A DNA stretch of 64,000 nucleotides, taken from contig JAEUPZ010000033.1 of the NCBI GenBank assembly GCA_016789885.1, positions 1 to 64,000 of the forward strand. The letters are read 5' to 3'. Below the pieces are notes generated by a model. The model saw only the letters and a program-made list of their open reading frames with translations. It had not been told where the DNA came from and did no database searches. Positions 30,342 through 39,907 of the stretch are shown in pieces. Position numbers and translations under genes: made by a program. Each line of letters begins with the position of its first letter. Positions within the stretch are counted from its first letter, which is position 1. The DNA is from Chromatiales bacterium (GTDB taxonomy: Bacteria > Pseudomonadota > Gammaproteobacteria > Steroidobacterales > GCA-2729495).

Positions 30342-31934
30342 TTACTTGATTACCGGCGCTTCGTCGAAGGTGTGGTACGGGGCCGGCGACGGCACGGTCC
30401 ACTCGAGGCCCTCGGGGTTGTCCCAGACCTCCGCCGTGGCCGGCTTGCCGCCGCGCACGCACTTGATGACGACGTAGACGAACAGCAGCTGGGCGAAGCC
30501 GAAGCCGAAGGCGCCGATGCTCGAGACCATGTTCCAGTCGGCGAACTGGGTCGCATAGTCCGGGATCCGGCGCGGCATGCCGGCGAGACCGAGGAAGTGC
30601 TGCGGGAAGAACGTGACGTTGACGAAGATCGCCGACATCCAGAAGTGCACCTTGCCCAGCGTCTCGTCGTACATGTGGCCGGTCCACTTCGGCAGCCAGT
30701 AGTAGGCGCCGCCCAGGGCCCCGAACAGGGCGCCCGGCACCAGGACGTAGTGGAAGTGGGCGACGACGAAGTAGGTGTCGTGGTACTGGAAGTCGGCCGG
30801 CGTGATGGCGAGCATCAGGCCCGAGAAGCCGCCGATGGTGAACAGGAACAGGAAGCCGATGGCGAACAGCATCGGCGTCTCGAAGGTCAGCGAGCCGCGC
30901 CACATGGTGCTGAGCCAGTTGAAGACCTTCACGCCCGTCGGGATGGCAATCAGCATCGTCGACAGCATGAAGAACATCATGCCGGCCAGCGGCATGCCCA
31001 CCGTGAACATGTGGTGGGCCCAGACGATGTAGGACAGGAAGCCGATGCTGGCCGTCGCGTACACCATCGAGTCATAGCCGAAGAGCGGCTTGCGCGAGAA
31101 CGTCGGGATGATCTGCGAGACGATGCCGAAGGCCGGCAGGATGATGATGTAGACCTCGGGGTGGCCGAAGAACCAGAAGATGTGCTGGAACAGCACCGGG
31201 TCGCCGCCACCGGCGGCCGAGAAGAAGCTGGTGCCGAAGAACTGGTCCGTCAGCAGCATGGTGACGCCGCCGGCCAGCACCGGCATGGCGCCGATCAGCA
31301 GGTAGGCCGTGATCAGCCAGGTCCAGACGAACAGCGGCATCTTGAGCAGGGTCATGCCCGGCGCCCGCATGTTCATGATGGTCACGATGATGTTGATGGC
31401 ACCCATGATCGACGACATGCCGAGGAGGTGCACCGCGAAGATCGCGAACGGGAAGGCGTTGCCCGTCTGCAGCACGAGGGGCGGGTAGAGCGTCCAGCCG
31501 CCGGCCGGGCCGCCGCCGTCCATGAAGAGCGTCGAGACGAGGATCCCGCTGGCGAAGGGCAGGATCCAGAACGACCAGTTGTTGAGCCGGGGCAGCGCCA
31601 TGTCGGGCGCGCCGATCATCATCGGGATCATCCAGTTCGCGAACCCGACGAAGGCCGGCATGATCATGCCGAAGACCATGATGAGCGCGTGCATCGTGGT
31701 CATCTGGTTGAAGAAGTCGGGGTTCACGAACTGCAGGCCGGGCTGGAACAGCTCGAGGCGGATGATCAGCGCCATGGCGCCGCCGACGAACAGCATGACC
31801 AGCGCGAACACCAGGTACAGCGTGCCGATGTCCTTGTGGTTGGTCGTGGTGACCCAGCGCATCAGGCCCTTGGCCGGGCCGTGGTGGTCGTCGTGGTGGT
31901 CGTGCGCGTGGCCGTGGGTGGTGGCGGTGCTCAT
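30342..31934 (-). CDS. ctaD: Cytochrome c oxidase subunit I
   Basis: 530-residue catalytic subunit with 12 membrane helices carrying heme a, heme a3 and CuB. The MTTMHALIMVFGMIMPAFVG, FWFFGHPEVYIIILPAFG (His-Tyr crosslink), AHHMFTVGMP and VAHFHYVLVPGALFG regions hold the metal ligands. The K- and D-channel residues appear conserved. An unusual N-terminal extension rich in His and Asp (residues 7-18) precedes the first helix. ATG 31934 is the first sensible start; the open frame upstream belongs to ctaC in another frame. Confidence 0.96.
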   Translation of the reverse strand: MSTATTHGHAHDHHDDHHGPAKGLMRWVTTTNHKDIGTLYLVFALVMLFVGGAMALIIRLELFQPGLQFVNPDFFNQMTTMHALIMVFGMIMPAFVGFANWMIPMMIGAPDMALPRLNNWSFWILPFASGILVSTLFMDGGGPAGGWTLYPPLVLQTGNAFPFAIFAVHLLGMSSIMGAINIIVTIMNMRAPGMTLLKMPLFVWTWLITAYLLIGAMPVLAGGVTMLLTDQFFGTSFFSAAGGGDPVLFQHIFWFFGHPEVYIIILPAFGIVSQIIPTFSRKPLFGYDSMVYATASIGFLSYIVWAHHMFTVGMPLAGMMFFMLSTMLIAIPTGVKVFNWLSTMWRGSLTFETPMLFAIGFLFLFTIGGFSGLMLAITPADFQYHDTYFVVAHFHYVLVPGALFGALGGAYYWLPKWTGHMYDETLGKVHFWMSAIFVNVTFFPQHFLGLAGMPRRIPDYATQFADWNMVSSIGAFGFGFAQLLFVYVVIKCVRGGKPATAEVWDNPEGLEWTVPSPAPYHTFDEAPVIK

Positions 31935-31987
31935 CGCTGTCGCTCCTGGGATGTCTTTGGTTCGCTGTGCCGCGGTGCGGGCCAGCG

Positions 31988-32845
31988 TCAGTTGGCCGCC
32001 GCGACGGCGGCGGGGGCCTTGCGGGCGGCGAGCCACGCGTCGAACTCTGCCTTCGGCACGACCTTGACCACGACCGGCATGAAGCCGTGGTCCTTGCCGC
32101 AGAGCTCGGCGCACTGGCCGCGGTAGATGCCCGGCTCGTCGACCTGGAACCAGCCCTCGTTCACATAGCCCGGGATCGCGTCGCGCTTCACGGCGAAGTC
32201 GGGCACCCACCAGGCGTGCAGGACGTCGTTGGCGGTGATCAGGTAGCGGATCTTCACGCCGGCCGGCACGACGAGGGGCTCGTCGACCTCGAGGAGGTAG
32301 TTCTCGACGGAGCGCGGGTCGATGCCGGCGTTCTTGCGGCGGGCGGCATTGCTGTCGGCCGCCAGGCTGCTGAACAACGAGACGCCCTCGTTGAGGTACT
32401 CGTACTCCCACTTCCACTGGTACCCGGTGATCTTGATCGTCATCTCGGAGTTGCGCGTGTCCTCGATGCGGATCAGGGCCGGGGCCGCCTGGAAGGCCAT
32501 GAAGACCAGGATCACCACCGGGATGACCGTCCAGATGATCTCGGCGGCCGTGCTGTGGGTCATGTTCGTGTCGGCGACCGCGCCCTTCGACTTGCGGAAG
32601 GCCACCAGCGCGTAGGCCATGGCGCCGAAGGTGGCGACGGCGATGATCGTGCAGATCCAGAGGATCAGCATGTGCAGGTCGTAGACCTCGCGGCTGACCG
32701 GCGTGACGCCGACCGGCATGTTGAGCAGGCTCCAGTCCGCGCGGGCGGGCAGGCCCGCGAGCAGCAGGGCCGGCAGGGCCAGGGCGCTGGCCAGCGTGGC
32801 GCGGCGCGGGGCCGGGGACGGCGTGGTCGGGTTCGGATGCGGCAT
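31988..32845 (-). CDS. ctaC: Cytochrome c oxidase subunit II
   Basis: 285-residue subunit with a signal peptide (cleavage likely after GLPARA), two membrane helices (about 55-80 and 98-120) and a cupredoxin domain carrying the binuclear CuA site. The ligands are seen in CAELCGKDHGFM (C245, E247, C249, H253, M256) and the earlier His in LHAWWVPDF. It receives electrons from cytochrome c; no cytochrome c domain is fused. ATG 32845 is chosen for the signal peptide. Confidence 0.96.
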   Translation of the reverse strand: MPHPNPTTPSPAPRRATLASALALPALLLAGLPARADWSLLNMPVGVTPVSREVYDLHMLILWICTIIAVATFGAMAYALVAFRKSKGAVADTNMTHSTAAEIIWTVIPVVILVFMAFQAAPALIRIEDTRNSEMTIKITGYQWKWEYEYLNEGVSLFSSLAADSNAARRKNAGIDPRSVENYLLEVDEPLVVPAGVKIRYLITANDVLHAWWVPDFAVKRDAIPGYVNEGWFQVDEPGIYRGQCAELCGKDHGFMPVVVKVVPKAEFDAWLAARKAPAAVAAAN

Positions 32846-32903
32846 CAGCTTTCTCGCTCGTTGGTCGTCGTTCGGGGCCCGGACCGCAGCGCGATCCCGG
32901 CAT

Positions 32904-33362
32904 TCAGCCTCGGCGTGCCTCGCTGGCCAGTACCGAGCCGAGGCGGTCACGCAGTGCGACGCGTTCGTCTTCCGTCAGGAAGGCGCCGACCTCGACCGAT
33001 CGCCCGTGCGAGCCGAGCAGAAGGCGGCTCGGCCAGTGGGCGACCGGGGCTCGGCGCATCTCGACGCGGACCCAGGGCCTGCGGAACTCCCGCTCGAGGC
33101 AGCGACCGCTGGCCTCGCGCCGGAACGTCACGCGGTCCTCGTCCACCTGCACGTACTCGCGCACGCCGGCGCGACGCTGCGTGACCCACAGCGCCGCGGC
33201 GAGCCCGGCGAGTTCCAGCCCCGCAAAGGGCAGGATCGGCCAGAAGCCCAGCCACGCGAATCCCCCGGCAATGCCGAGGGACATGGCAGCAATCGACAGG
33301 TAGAAGAACGCAGCGGCCCGGGGCGTGAGCGAGGAGTTGGGTCGGAGCTCGAAGCGGTACAC
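32904..33362 (-). CDS. DUF2244 family membrane protein
   Basis: 152-residue protein with two closely spaced N-terminal helices (about 16-36 and 40-60) and a C-terminal cytoplasmic beta domain (VDEDRVTFRREASG to RLGSVLASEA). The PNSSLTPRAAAFFY start and FWPILPFAGLELAGLAAAL match DUF2244, which is widespread in Alpha- and Gammaproteobacteria next to oxidase genes. The function is unknown. It is the promoter-proximal gene of the ctaC-ctaD transcript. Confidence 0.85.
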   Translation of the reverse strand: MYRFELRPNSSLTPRAAAFFYLSIAAMSLGIAGGFAWLGFWPILPFAGLELAGLAAALWVTQRRAGVREYVQVDEDRVTFRREASGRCLEREFRRPWVRVEMRRAPVAHWPSRLLLGSHGRSVEVGAFLTEDERVALRDRLGSVLASEARRG

Positions 33363-33522
33363 GCGGCAACCTCTCGTGCCCCCCGAAGCTCTCCCCGGCT
33401 CACTTCGCGGGCGGCGGAATGGTACTTGATGAGGCCCCGCGCGGGCAATGCAAACTGCCGCGGTAGTGCAGCGTTAAAGCAAGCGGAAACAGCCGGTTAT
33501 CGGACGCAGGTGCGGCGACACC

Positions 33523-34407
33523 TCAGCCTGGGTGGTCGGGTGTGCGGCGGCGGACCTCGCTGACGGGCACCGCCATCTCGCCCGGGCGCCGGCGGCGCGG
33601 CCCCGCCGGGTCCGGCGACCAGCCCTGGCCGCACAGCACCTCGACGGTCGCCGGCAGCCGGCCGTCGGGGGTCCGGAACTGCTCGTAGGCCGCCTGGGCG
33701 CGGGCCCAGGCGCGGGGCCCGAGCAGGCCACGGCGCCGGTCGCGGTCCGCGTTGGTCGTGCCGGTGGCGCGCAGGTCGCCGGTCAGCGTGGCCAGGTCCG
33801 GGTAGGTGATGGTCAGGAGGTCGGTGTCCAGCACGAGCTCCGCCAGTCCCGACGCCGCGAGCCCCGCGCCGAGGGACCGCAGGTCCGGAAAGCCCATGAC
33901 GTGGGGTGCCGAATCGACGCTGGCAAAGGCGGCGCGCAGCTCGCGGAACGAGTCGGGCCCCACGGTGGCGAAGGTGAAGAGGCCCGGGAAGCGCAGTACG
34001 CGCCGCACCTCGGCGAAGACGGCATCCAGCGGCTCGCACCAGTGGATGACGAGGCTCGAGAAGACCAGGTCGACGCTGGCGTCGGGCAGCGGCAGCGACC
34101 GGGCGTCGCCGCAGACGGCCAGCGGTGCCCGCCCCTGCTGCCGGGCGGTGCCCAGCATCTCGGGGGTCAGGTCGAGGCTGACGATCTCGGCCCCGGGGAA
34201 CCGGGCCGCGAGCCCCTCGGTCGCCCGCCCGGTGCCGGCCCCCAGGTCGAGGATCCGGGCCGGCGCCAGGCGCACCCAGTCGAGGCGCTCCAGCAGGCGC
34301 TGCCGCACCTCGGCCTGCAGCACGTCGGCGCGGTCGTAGGTGCCGGCGGCCCGGGCAAAGCCGCGCCGCACCCGCTGCCGGTCGAGCCGGGGTGCCTCGG
34401 GGTCCAT
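33523..34407 (-). CDS. bioC: Malonyl-ACP O-methyltransferase BioC
   Basis: 294-residue SAM-dependent methyltransferase that caps malonyl-ACP to start pimeloyl (biotin) synthesis. It has the BioC-type start VRRGFARAAGTYD, the SAM motif LDLGAGTGRATEGLA, LDLTPEML and DLVFSSLVIHWCEPL. It lies 13 bases after bioB. The N-terminal pattern separates it from UbiE-type enzymes. Confidence 0.9.
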   Translation of the reverse strand: MDPEAPRLDRQRVRRGFARAAGTYDRADVLQAEVRQRLLERLDWVRLAPARILDLGAGTGRATEGLAARFPGAEIVSLDLTPEMLGTARQQGRAPLAVCGDARSLPLPDASVDLVFSSLVIHWCEPLDAVFAEVRRVLRFPGLFTFATVGPDSFRELRAAFASVDSAPHVMGFPDLRSLGAGLAASGLAELVLDTDLLTITYPDLATLTGDLRATGTTNADRDRRRGLLGPRAWARAQAAYEQFRTPDGRLPATVEVLCGQGWSPDPAGPRRRRPGEMAVPVSEVRRRTPDHPG

Positions 34408-34420
34408 CGACGCCCGCGGC

Positions 34421-35440
34421 TCAGCCGCCGGCCGGCAGCGGCTCGGTCGCCATGCCGAGGCGCCGGAGCAGCGCCAGGTCGCGGTCGGCCTCCGGGTTCG
34501 GCGTCGTCAGCAGGCGCTCGCCATAGAAGATCGAGTTCGCGCCGGCCAGGAAGCAGAGTGCCTGGAGCTCGTCGCTCATCTCGGTGCGGCCGGCGGAGAG
34601 CCGGACGCGCGAGGCCGGCATCAGGATGCGGGCGACGGCGATGACCCGGACGAAATCGAGGGGGTCCACCGGCGGGGCGTCGGCCAGCGGCGTACCCGGC
34701 ACGGCGACGAGCTGGTTGATGGGCACGCTCTCGGGGTGGGCCGGCAGGGTCGCCAACGTGTGCAGCAGGGCCGCCCGGTCGGCCGCCGTCTCGCCGAGCC
34801 CGATAATGCCCCCGGCACACACTTTCAGACCCGCATCGCGCACATTCGCGAGCGTTTGCAGCCGATCGCCGTACGTTCGCGTCGAAATGACGTTGCCGTA
34901 GTGCTCGGCCGAGGTGTCGAGATTGTGGTTGTAGTAGTCGAGGCCAGCATCCCGCAGCTGGCCGGCCTGCTCGGGGGTGAGCATCCCTAAGGTCGCGCAG
35001 GTCTCGAGGCCCAGGGCCTTGACCTCGCGGACCATCTCGCTGATTCGCGCCAGCTGGCTCGGCTTGGGATTGCGGTAGGCGGCGCCCATGCAGAAGCGGG
35101 TTGCGCCGCCCGCCTTCGCCTGGCGGGCCGCGGCCACGACGGCGGCCACGGGCAGCAGCGCCTCGCCCTCGACGCCGGTCTTGAAGTGGACGCTCTGGGG
35201 GCAGTAGCCGCAGTCCTCCGGGCAGCCGCCGGTCTTGATGCTGAGCAGGGTGCTGATCTGCACGTCGCCCGCCGGGAAGTGCTGCCGGTGGACCGACTGG
35301 GCCCGGAACATCAGTTCGGGGAACGGCAGTTCGAAGAGCGCCCGCACCTCGGCGACGTCCCAGTCGGTGCGGATCCCGGGAGCCGGGGCAGCACAGGCCC
35401 GGGCAGGCGGCAGGGCGAGGGACTCGGCGGCGGTGGCCAT
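34421..35440 (-). CDS. bioB: Biotin synthase
   Basis: 339-residue radical SAM enzyme that inserts sulfur into dethiobiotin. The radical SAM cluster motif [11 protein letters not shown] and the residues of the auxiliary [2Fe-2S] cluster are present, with [20 protein letters not shown], and the C-terminal [20 protein letters not shown] 35440 is chosen as the start because it gives the family length, while the longer open frame adds 42 unlikely residues. bioB precedes bioC on the same strand. Confidence 0.95.
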   Translation of the reverse strand: MATAAESLALPPARACAAPAPGIRTDWDVAEVRALFELPFPELMFRAQSVHRQHFPAGDVQISTLLSIKTGGCPEDCGYCPQSVHFKTGVEGEALLPVAAVVAAARQAKAGGATRFCMGAAYRNPKPSQLARISEMVREVKALGLETCATLGMLTPEQAGQLRDAGLDYYNHNLDTSAEHYGNVISTRTYGDRLQTLANVRDAGLKVCAGGIIGLGETAADRAALLHTLATLPAHPESVPINQLVAVPGTPLADAPPVDPLDFVRVIAVARILMPASRVRLSAGRTEMSDELQALCFLAGANSIFYGERLLTTPNPEADRDLALLRRLGMATEPLPAGG

Positions 35441-35596
35441 GGCGGGCTCCGGTTGGTCAGTTTGCCGGCGAAGTGGCCGGATTTGCGGCGGGACGGCGGG
35501 CATCCCCCGGGGGGATGCTGTGCGTGGCGGCGCGCGAGTATCCGAAGGGGCCTTCGGCGCTGTCAACCGCGGGCCCTGCCTCCGGGTTTACCGTCC

Positions 35597-36382
35597 ATGC
35601 CTGTTGCAACGCTCTTCGCGAGACTGGTCGACGCCCTGCTGCCGCCGCGCTGCGCGCTCTGCGGCCTGGCGTCGGGCCGCCGTGCCGTCTGCGCCGGGTG
35701 TTCGGCCGACCTGCCGTGGCTGGCGTGGCCCTGCGTCCGCTGCGGCCTGCCGCTGGGGCCCGGGCAGTCCCGCTGCGCACCGGGCGGCTGCGAGTTGCCG
35801 CCGGGCAGCCCGGTCACGCGGCTGCGGGCGCCGCTGGCCTACGACTTCCCGGTCGACCGTCTCGTGCTGCGCGCCAAGTTCGGGCGCTCGCTCCCGGTGT
35901 GCCAGGCGCTGGGCGAACTGCTCGTCGAGGGTCTCGGCCCGCCGGCGGCGGCCGGTGGCACGCCTCCCCTCGTGGTGCCGATCCCGCTGCACTGGCAGCG
36001 CCAGCGGACCCGTGGCTTCAACCAGGCAGGCGAGATCGCGCGGGTGGTCGCCCGCGCCACGGGCTGGCCCCTGCGGCCCGACGTGCTCCGCCGGCCCCGG
36101 CCGACCCGCGAGCAGTCCGGTCTGACGGCCCAGGCCCGGCGGCGCAACCTGCGGCGGGCGTTTTCGGTGGCCGGCGTCGTCGAGGGCCGCGCCATCCTGC
36201 TGGTCGACGACGTCATCACCACCGGGGCCACGGTCGAGGGTGCCGCGGCCGCCCTGGCGGCGGCCGGTGCCGGCGCCATCGAAGCCTGGGCCGTGGCCCG
36301 CACGTGCCGGCGCGGTTCAGCCCCGGGCCACGGTGCCGATGGCGTTACGGGTCAGGACGCCGGCGCGGCGCGTAGCGCGTAG
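35597..36382 (+). CDS. ComF family phosphoribosyltransferase-like protein
   Basis: 261-residue ComF/GntX-type protein. The N-terminus has a zinc-ribbon-like double CxxC (CALCG, CAGC, CVRCG), and the C-terminal half is a type I phosphoribosyltransferase fold with the PRPP loop ILLVDDVITTGAT. In naturally competent bacteria ComF aids DNA uptake; in others GntX has a less clear role. It is divergent from bioB with 156 bases between starts, and its 3' end overlaps ubiA by 31 bases. The C-terminal residues past RTCRRG may be non-conserved. Confidence 0.9.
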   Translation: MPVATLFARLVDALLPPRCALCGLASGRRAVCAGCSADLPWLAWPCVRCGLPLGPGQSRCAPGGCELPPGSPVTRLRAPLAYDFPVDRLVLRAKFGRSLPVCQALGELLVEGLGPPAAAGGTPPLVVPIPLHWQRQRTRGFNQAGEIARVVARATGWPLRPDVLRRPRPTREQSGLTAQARRRNLRRAFSVAGVVEGRAILLVDDVITTGATVEGAAAALAAAGAGAIEAWAVARTCRRGSAPGHGADGVTGQDAGAARSA

Positions 36383-37302
36383 TCGATGACGATGCCGGCA
36401 AACACCGTGGCGCCGAGCCACTGGTTCGCCCGGAAGGCGGCCATGCACTCCGCCGGGTCGCGGCCGCGGATGCGCCGGCTCATCAGCACGAGCTGCAGCG
36501 CCGACGCGGCCACCGCCGCCTGGTACCAGCTGCCGAGGCCCGACTGTTGCCCGGCGAGCACGAGCCCGACGAGCAGCACGCCCTGCAGGATGGCGATCAT
36601 GTAGAGGTCGGCGGCGCCGAAGAGCACGGCGGTGGACCTGACGCCCAGCTTCACGTCGTCGTCGCGGTCCGCCAGCGCATAGATGGTGTCGTACATCACG
36701 GCCCACACCACCACGACGAGCCACCAGAGCCAGGCCGCCCGGGGCACCGCGCCGGTCTCGGCGGCAAAGGCCATGGGGATGCCCCAGGCGAAGGCGGCGC
36801 CGAGCACCACCTGGGGCGCGTCGAAGAACCGCTTGCAGAACGGGTAGACCACGGCGAGCGCGGCCGCGCCCACGGCGAGCCAGCGCGCCAGCGGGTTGAG
36901 GAACCAGAGCAGCGCCAGCGCGCCGAGGCCGAAGGCCAGCGCGACGCCGAGGGCCTCGCGCACCGAGACGGCACCGCTCGCCAGCGGCCGACCGGCCGTG
37001 CGGCGCACGTGCGGGTCGATGCGGCGGTCGGCCAGGTCGTTGACCACGCAGCCGAAGGCGCGCATCAGCACGACGCCGGCGGTGAAGACCACGACCGTGC
37101 GCAGCGAGGGCGACCCGGCGCCGGCGACCCAGACGCCCCAGAGGGTGGGCCACAGCAGCAGCCACGTCCCGACGGGGCGGTCGAAGCGCGCCAGCCGGGC
37201 GTAGTGGCCCAGCCGACGCGCGAGCCCGCCCGGCGCGACGGGCGCGCCGCCGGCGGGACCATCGGCCGGAAGTTCGGCCGGAAGTTCGGCGGGATTGGTC
37301 AT
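36352..37302 (-). CDS. ubiA: 4-hydroxybenzoate octaprenyltransferase
   Basis: 316-residue membrane prenyltransferase of ubiquinone synthesis. Two Asp-rich motifs bind the Mg-diphosphate: NDLADRRID and DTIYALADRDDD. RPLASGAVS and about nine membrane helices complete the pattern, and distinguish UbiA from heme O synthase. The N-terminus (residues 1-25) is low complexity and contains a 12-base tandem repeat coding PAELPAEL. ATG 37302 is the start that fits the helix layout. Confidence 0.93.
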   Translation of the reverse strand: MTNPAELPAELPADGPAGGAPVAPGGLARRLGHYARLARFDRPVGTWLLLWPTLWGVWVAGAGSPSLRTVVVFTAGVVLMRAFGCVVNDLADRRIDPHVRRTAGRPLASGAVSVREALGVALAFGLGALALLWFLNPLARWLAVGAAALAVVYPFCKRFFDAPQVVLGAAFAWGIPMAFAAETGAVPRAAWLWWLVVVVWAVMYDTIYALADRDDDVKLGVRSTAVLFGAADLYMIAILQGVLLVGLVLAGQQSGLGSWYQAAVAASALQLVLMSRRIRGRDPAECMAAFRANQWLGATVFAGIVIDYALRAAPAS

Positions 37303-37364
37303 CGGGTCGGTCGGCTGTTGCGGCGCCAGTGTAGCGGACGTGGCCGCGCGGGCCGCGCGGGCGA

Positions 37365-39476
37365 CTACACGTCGCGATAGCGGCTGTCCGGGCCGATCCA
37401 GCGGTCGCGCAGGCCTGCCACGGCGGCGGGATGGCCCGCGAGCAGCGCCGCACCCAGGCGCTGCACCAGCGGCGCGAGGTCGGCGTCGTGCACGAGGTCC
37501 GCGACCCGCAGCTGCATCAGGCCCGTCTGCCGGGTGCCCAGTACCTCGCCCGGGCCCCGCAGCTCGAGGTCGCGCTGCGCCACCTCGAAGCCGTCGTTGG
37601 TCGAGCGCAGCACGTCGAGCCGCTCGCGGGCCAGGGCCGACAGCGGGCTGCGGTAGAGCAGTACGCAGGTGCTCGCGCCGGCGCCGCGCCCGACGCGGCC
37701 CCGCAGCTGGTGCAGCTGCGACAGCCCCATGCGCTCGGGGTTCTCGATGATCATCAGCGTGGCTTCGGGCACGTCGACGCCCACTTCGATGACCGTCGTC
37801 GCGACCAGCACCTGCATGCGGCCCGTGGCGAAGGCCTGCATGGCCCGGTCCTTCTGCTCCGCCGTCATGCGGCCGTGGATGAGTCCCACGCTGATGCCGG
37901 GCAGCGCCGCCGTGAGCTCGGCCGCCGTGGCCTCGGCGGCCTGGGACGGCACTTCCTCCGACTCCTCGATGAGGGGGCAGACCCAGTAGGCCCGCGCGCC
38001 GCCGCGACAGGCATCGCGTACGCGCTCCACGACCTCGGGCCGGCGCCGGTCCGGCAGCGCCACGGTCGTTACCGGCGTGCGGCCGGGCGGCAGCCCGCGG
38101 ATCACCGACGTGTCGAGGTCGGCGTACATCGTCATGGCCAGCGTGCGAGGTATCGGCGTCGCGGTGAGCACGAGCTGGTGGGGCCGCAGGCCGCTGTCGC
38201 CGGCCCCCTTTTCCATCAGCCGCAGGCGCTGCTGCACGCCGAAGCGGTGCTGCTCGTCGACGATGGTCAGCGCCAGGCGCCGGAACTCCAGACCCGGCTG
38301 GAACAGGGCGTGGGTGCCGACGACGACCGGCACGGTGCCTGCGGCCAGCGCCGCGTAGGTCGACTCCCGCAGGCGCTTCGGCATGCTGCCCGACAGCCAG
38401 GCGACGTCGATGCCGAGTGGCCGGAACCACCGTTCGAAGCTCTTGCGGTGCTGCTCGGCCAGCAGCTCGGTGGGCGCCATGATCGCGGTCTGGCAGCCGG
38501 CGGCCACGGCCTGCAGCGCCGCGACGGCGGCCACCACCGTCTTGCCCGAGCCGACGTCGCCCTGCACCAGCCGCATCATCGGCTGCGCGCCGGCGAGGTC
38601 CGCGCCGATGTCCTCGAGGGCCGCGCGCTGGCCCGCTGTCAGCTCGAAGCCGAGCCCCTGGAGGAAGCGCGCCGTCAGCTCCGGCGCGGGCGGCAGGGGG
38701 AATGCGCGGTGCGCGCGGCCTGCTTCGCGGAGGCCGCGCAGTGCCAGGTAGTGGGCCAGCATCTCTTCGGCCGCCAGCCGCCGCTGGCAGGGGTCGGTGC
38801 CGGCCGCGAGCCGCGCGAGGTCCGCCTCCACCGGCGGCTCATGCAGGTAGCGCAGCGCGGTGCCGAGGTCGGGCCACCGCGGTGCATCGGGCAGCGCAGC
38901 CAGCGCCGGCGCCAGCCAGTCAGTCAGCGCCAGGTCGCGGCGGCCGAGCGCCTGGTGCACCAGGTCCCGCAGCCTCGCCTGGGTCAGGCCCTCGACCATG
39001 GGATAGACCGGCGTGAGGCGGTCCGGCAGCGGTGCCGGCACGCCCGGCGTGAGCAGCCGGTACTCGGGGTGCACCATCTCCGGGCCCTGGGGCCCCGCGC
39101 GAACCTCGCCGAAGCAGCGCAGGCGGCTGCCCGGCACCAGCCGCTCGCGCTGCTGGCCCGAGAAGTAGAAGAACCGCAGCGTCAGCTGGCCCGTGCCGTC
39201 GGCGATGCGGACCAGCAGCGCGCGCCGCCGGCGGAACACCACGTCGGCGAGCAGGACCTCGCCCTCGACGACGACGCGCGCGCCCGGGCGAAGGCTGCCG
39301 AGGGGGCGAAGCCGCGTGCGGTCCTCGTATCGCTGGGGCAGCAGGAACAGCAGGTCGCCCGGCGCGTGCACGCCGAGCTTCGCGAGTTTCGCCGCCAGCG
39401 CAGGGCCCACGCCCCGCAGGCCGGCGAGGGCGGCCGGGGCGCCGCCGGCGCGGTGCGGCTCGGCGACGTGGTCCAC
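37365..39476 (-). CDS. recG: ATP-dependent DNA helicase RecG
   Basis: 703-residue fork-reversal helicase. The N-terminal wedge domain (OB fold) is followed by SF2 motifs: Walker A GDVGSGKTVVA, motif Ia MAPTELLAEQH, DEQH box VDEQHRFGVQQR, motif III LTATPIPRTLAMTMY and the C-terminal RVGRGAGASTCVLLY with GPGEVLGTRQTG. It starts with GTG at 39476, 16 bases after the ridA stop. It is the last gene of the gmk-recG group, which runs in the same direction. Confidence 0.95.
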   Translation of the reverse strand: MDHVAEPHRAGGAPAALAGLRGVGPALAAKLAKLGVHAPGDLLFLLPQRYEDRTRLRPLGSLRPGARVVVEGEVLLADVVFRRRRALLVRIADGTGQLTLRFFYFSGQQRERLVPGSRLRCFGEVRAGPQGPEMVHPEYRLLTPGVPAPLPDRLTPVYPMVEGLTQARLRDLVHQALGRRDLALTDWLAPALAALPDAPRWPDLGTALRYLHEPPVEADLARLAAGTDPCQRRLAAEEMLAHYLALRGLREAGRAHRAFPLPPAPELTARFLQGLGFELTAGQRAALEDIGADLAGAQPMMRLVQGDVGSGKTVVAAVAALQAVAAGCQTAIMAPTELLAEQHRKSFERWFRPLGIDVAWLSGSMPKRLRESTYAALAAGTVPVVVGTHALFQPGLEFRRLALTIVDEQHRFGVQQRLRLMEKGAGDSGLRPHQLVLTATPIPRTLAMTMYADLDTSVIRGLPPGRTPVTTVALPDRRRPEVVERVRDACRGGARAYWVCPLIEESEEVPSQAAEATAAELTAALPGISVGLIHGRMTAEQKDRAMQAFATGRMQVLVATTVIEVGVDVPEATLMIIENPERMGLSQLHQLRGRVGRGAGASTCVLLYRSPLSALARERLDVLRSTNDGFEVAQRDLELRGPGEVLGTRQTGLMQLRVADLVHDADLAPLVQRLGAALLAGHPAAVAGLRDRWIGPDSRYRDV

Positions 39477-39492
39477 CCGCCCCGCCCTGGCG

Positions 39493-39873
39493 TCAGGTGA
39501 CGAGGATCGCGTCGGCCTCGACGGTCGCGCCGCGCGGGAGCGAGGCCACGCCGATGGCGGCTCGGGCCGGGTACGGCGCCGCGAAGAACTCGGCCATGAC
39601 CTCGTTGACCACGGCGAAGTGCTTCAGGTCGGTCAGGTAGACCGTGACGCGCACGGCGTCGGCCAGCGTGCCGCCTGCAGCTTCGGCCACGGCGGCCAGG
39701 TTGCGGAACACCTGCCGCACCTGCGCGGGCATGTCGCCGGTGAGCAACTGGCCGGTGGCGGGGTCGATGGGCAGCTGCCCCGACAGGTACACGGCATTGC
39801 CGGCGCGGATGCCCTGGGAATAGGTGCCTATGGCGCCGGGCGCCCGGTCGGACGTGATGGCTTCTTTCTTCAT
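39493..39873 (-). CDS. ridA: Reactive intermediate/imine deaminase RidA
   Basis: 126-residue trimeric enzyme of the YjgF/YER057c/UK114 family that hydrolyses 2-aminoacrylate and related imines. [24 protein letters not shown], the conserved Arg in [10 protein letters not shown] and [19 protein letters not shown] are present. It sits between spoT and recG, the usual order in Gammaproteobacteria. Confidence 0.95.
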   Translation of the reverse strand: MKKEAITSDRAPGAIGTYSQGIRAGNAVYLSGQLPIDPATGQLLTGDMPAQVRQVFRNLAAVAEAAGGTLADAVRVTVYLTDLKHFAVVNEVMAEFFAAPYPARAAIGVASLPRGATVEADAILVT

Positions 39874-39907
39874 GGTGCTGGGGTCTCGTGGGGGCCGCCT
39901 GGGCGGC

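Noticed and set aside
33430..33480. Promoter with riboswitch upstream of DUF2244 and the oxidase genes
   Set aside because: Only weak -35/-10 matches and a short CCCGCGCGGG palindrome; no structured RNA motif is recognised.
36352..37302. UbiA homologue as heme O synthase (CtaB)
   Set aside because: The Asp motifs NDLADRRID and DTIYALADRDDD and RPLASG fit 4-hydroxybenzoate prenyltransferase, and it is not in the oxidase cluster.
36352..38430. 692-codon minus-strand frame ending in UbiA
   Set aside because: Its first two thirds are recG read in the wrong frame; UbiA starts at 37302.
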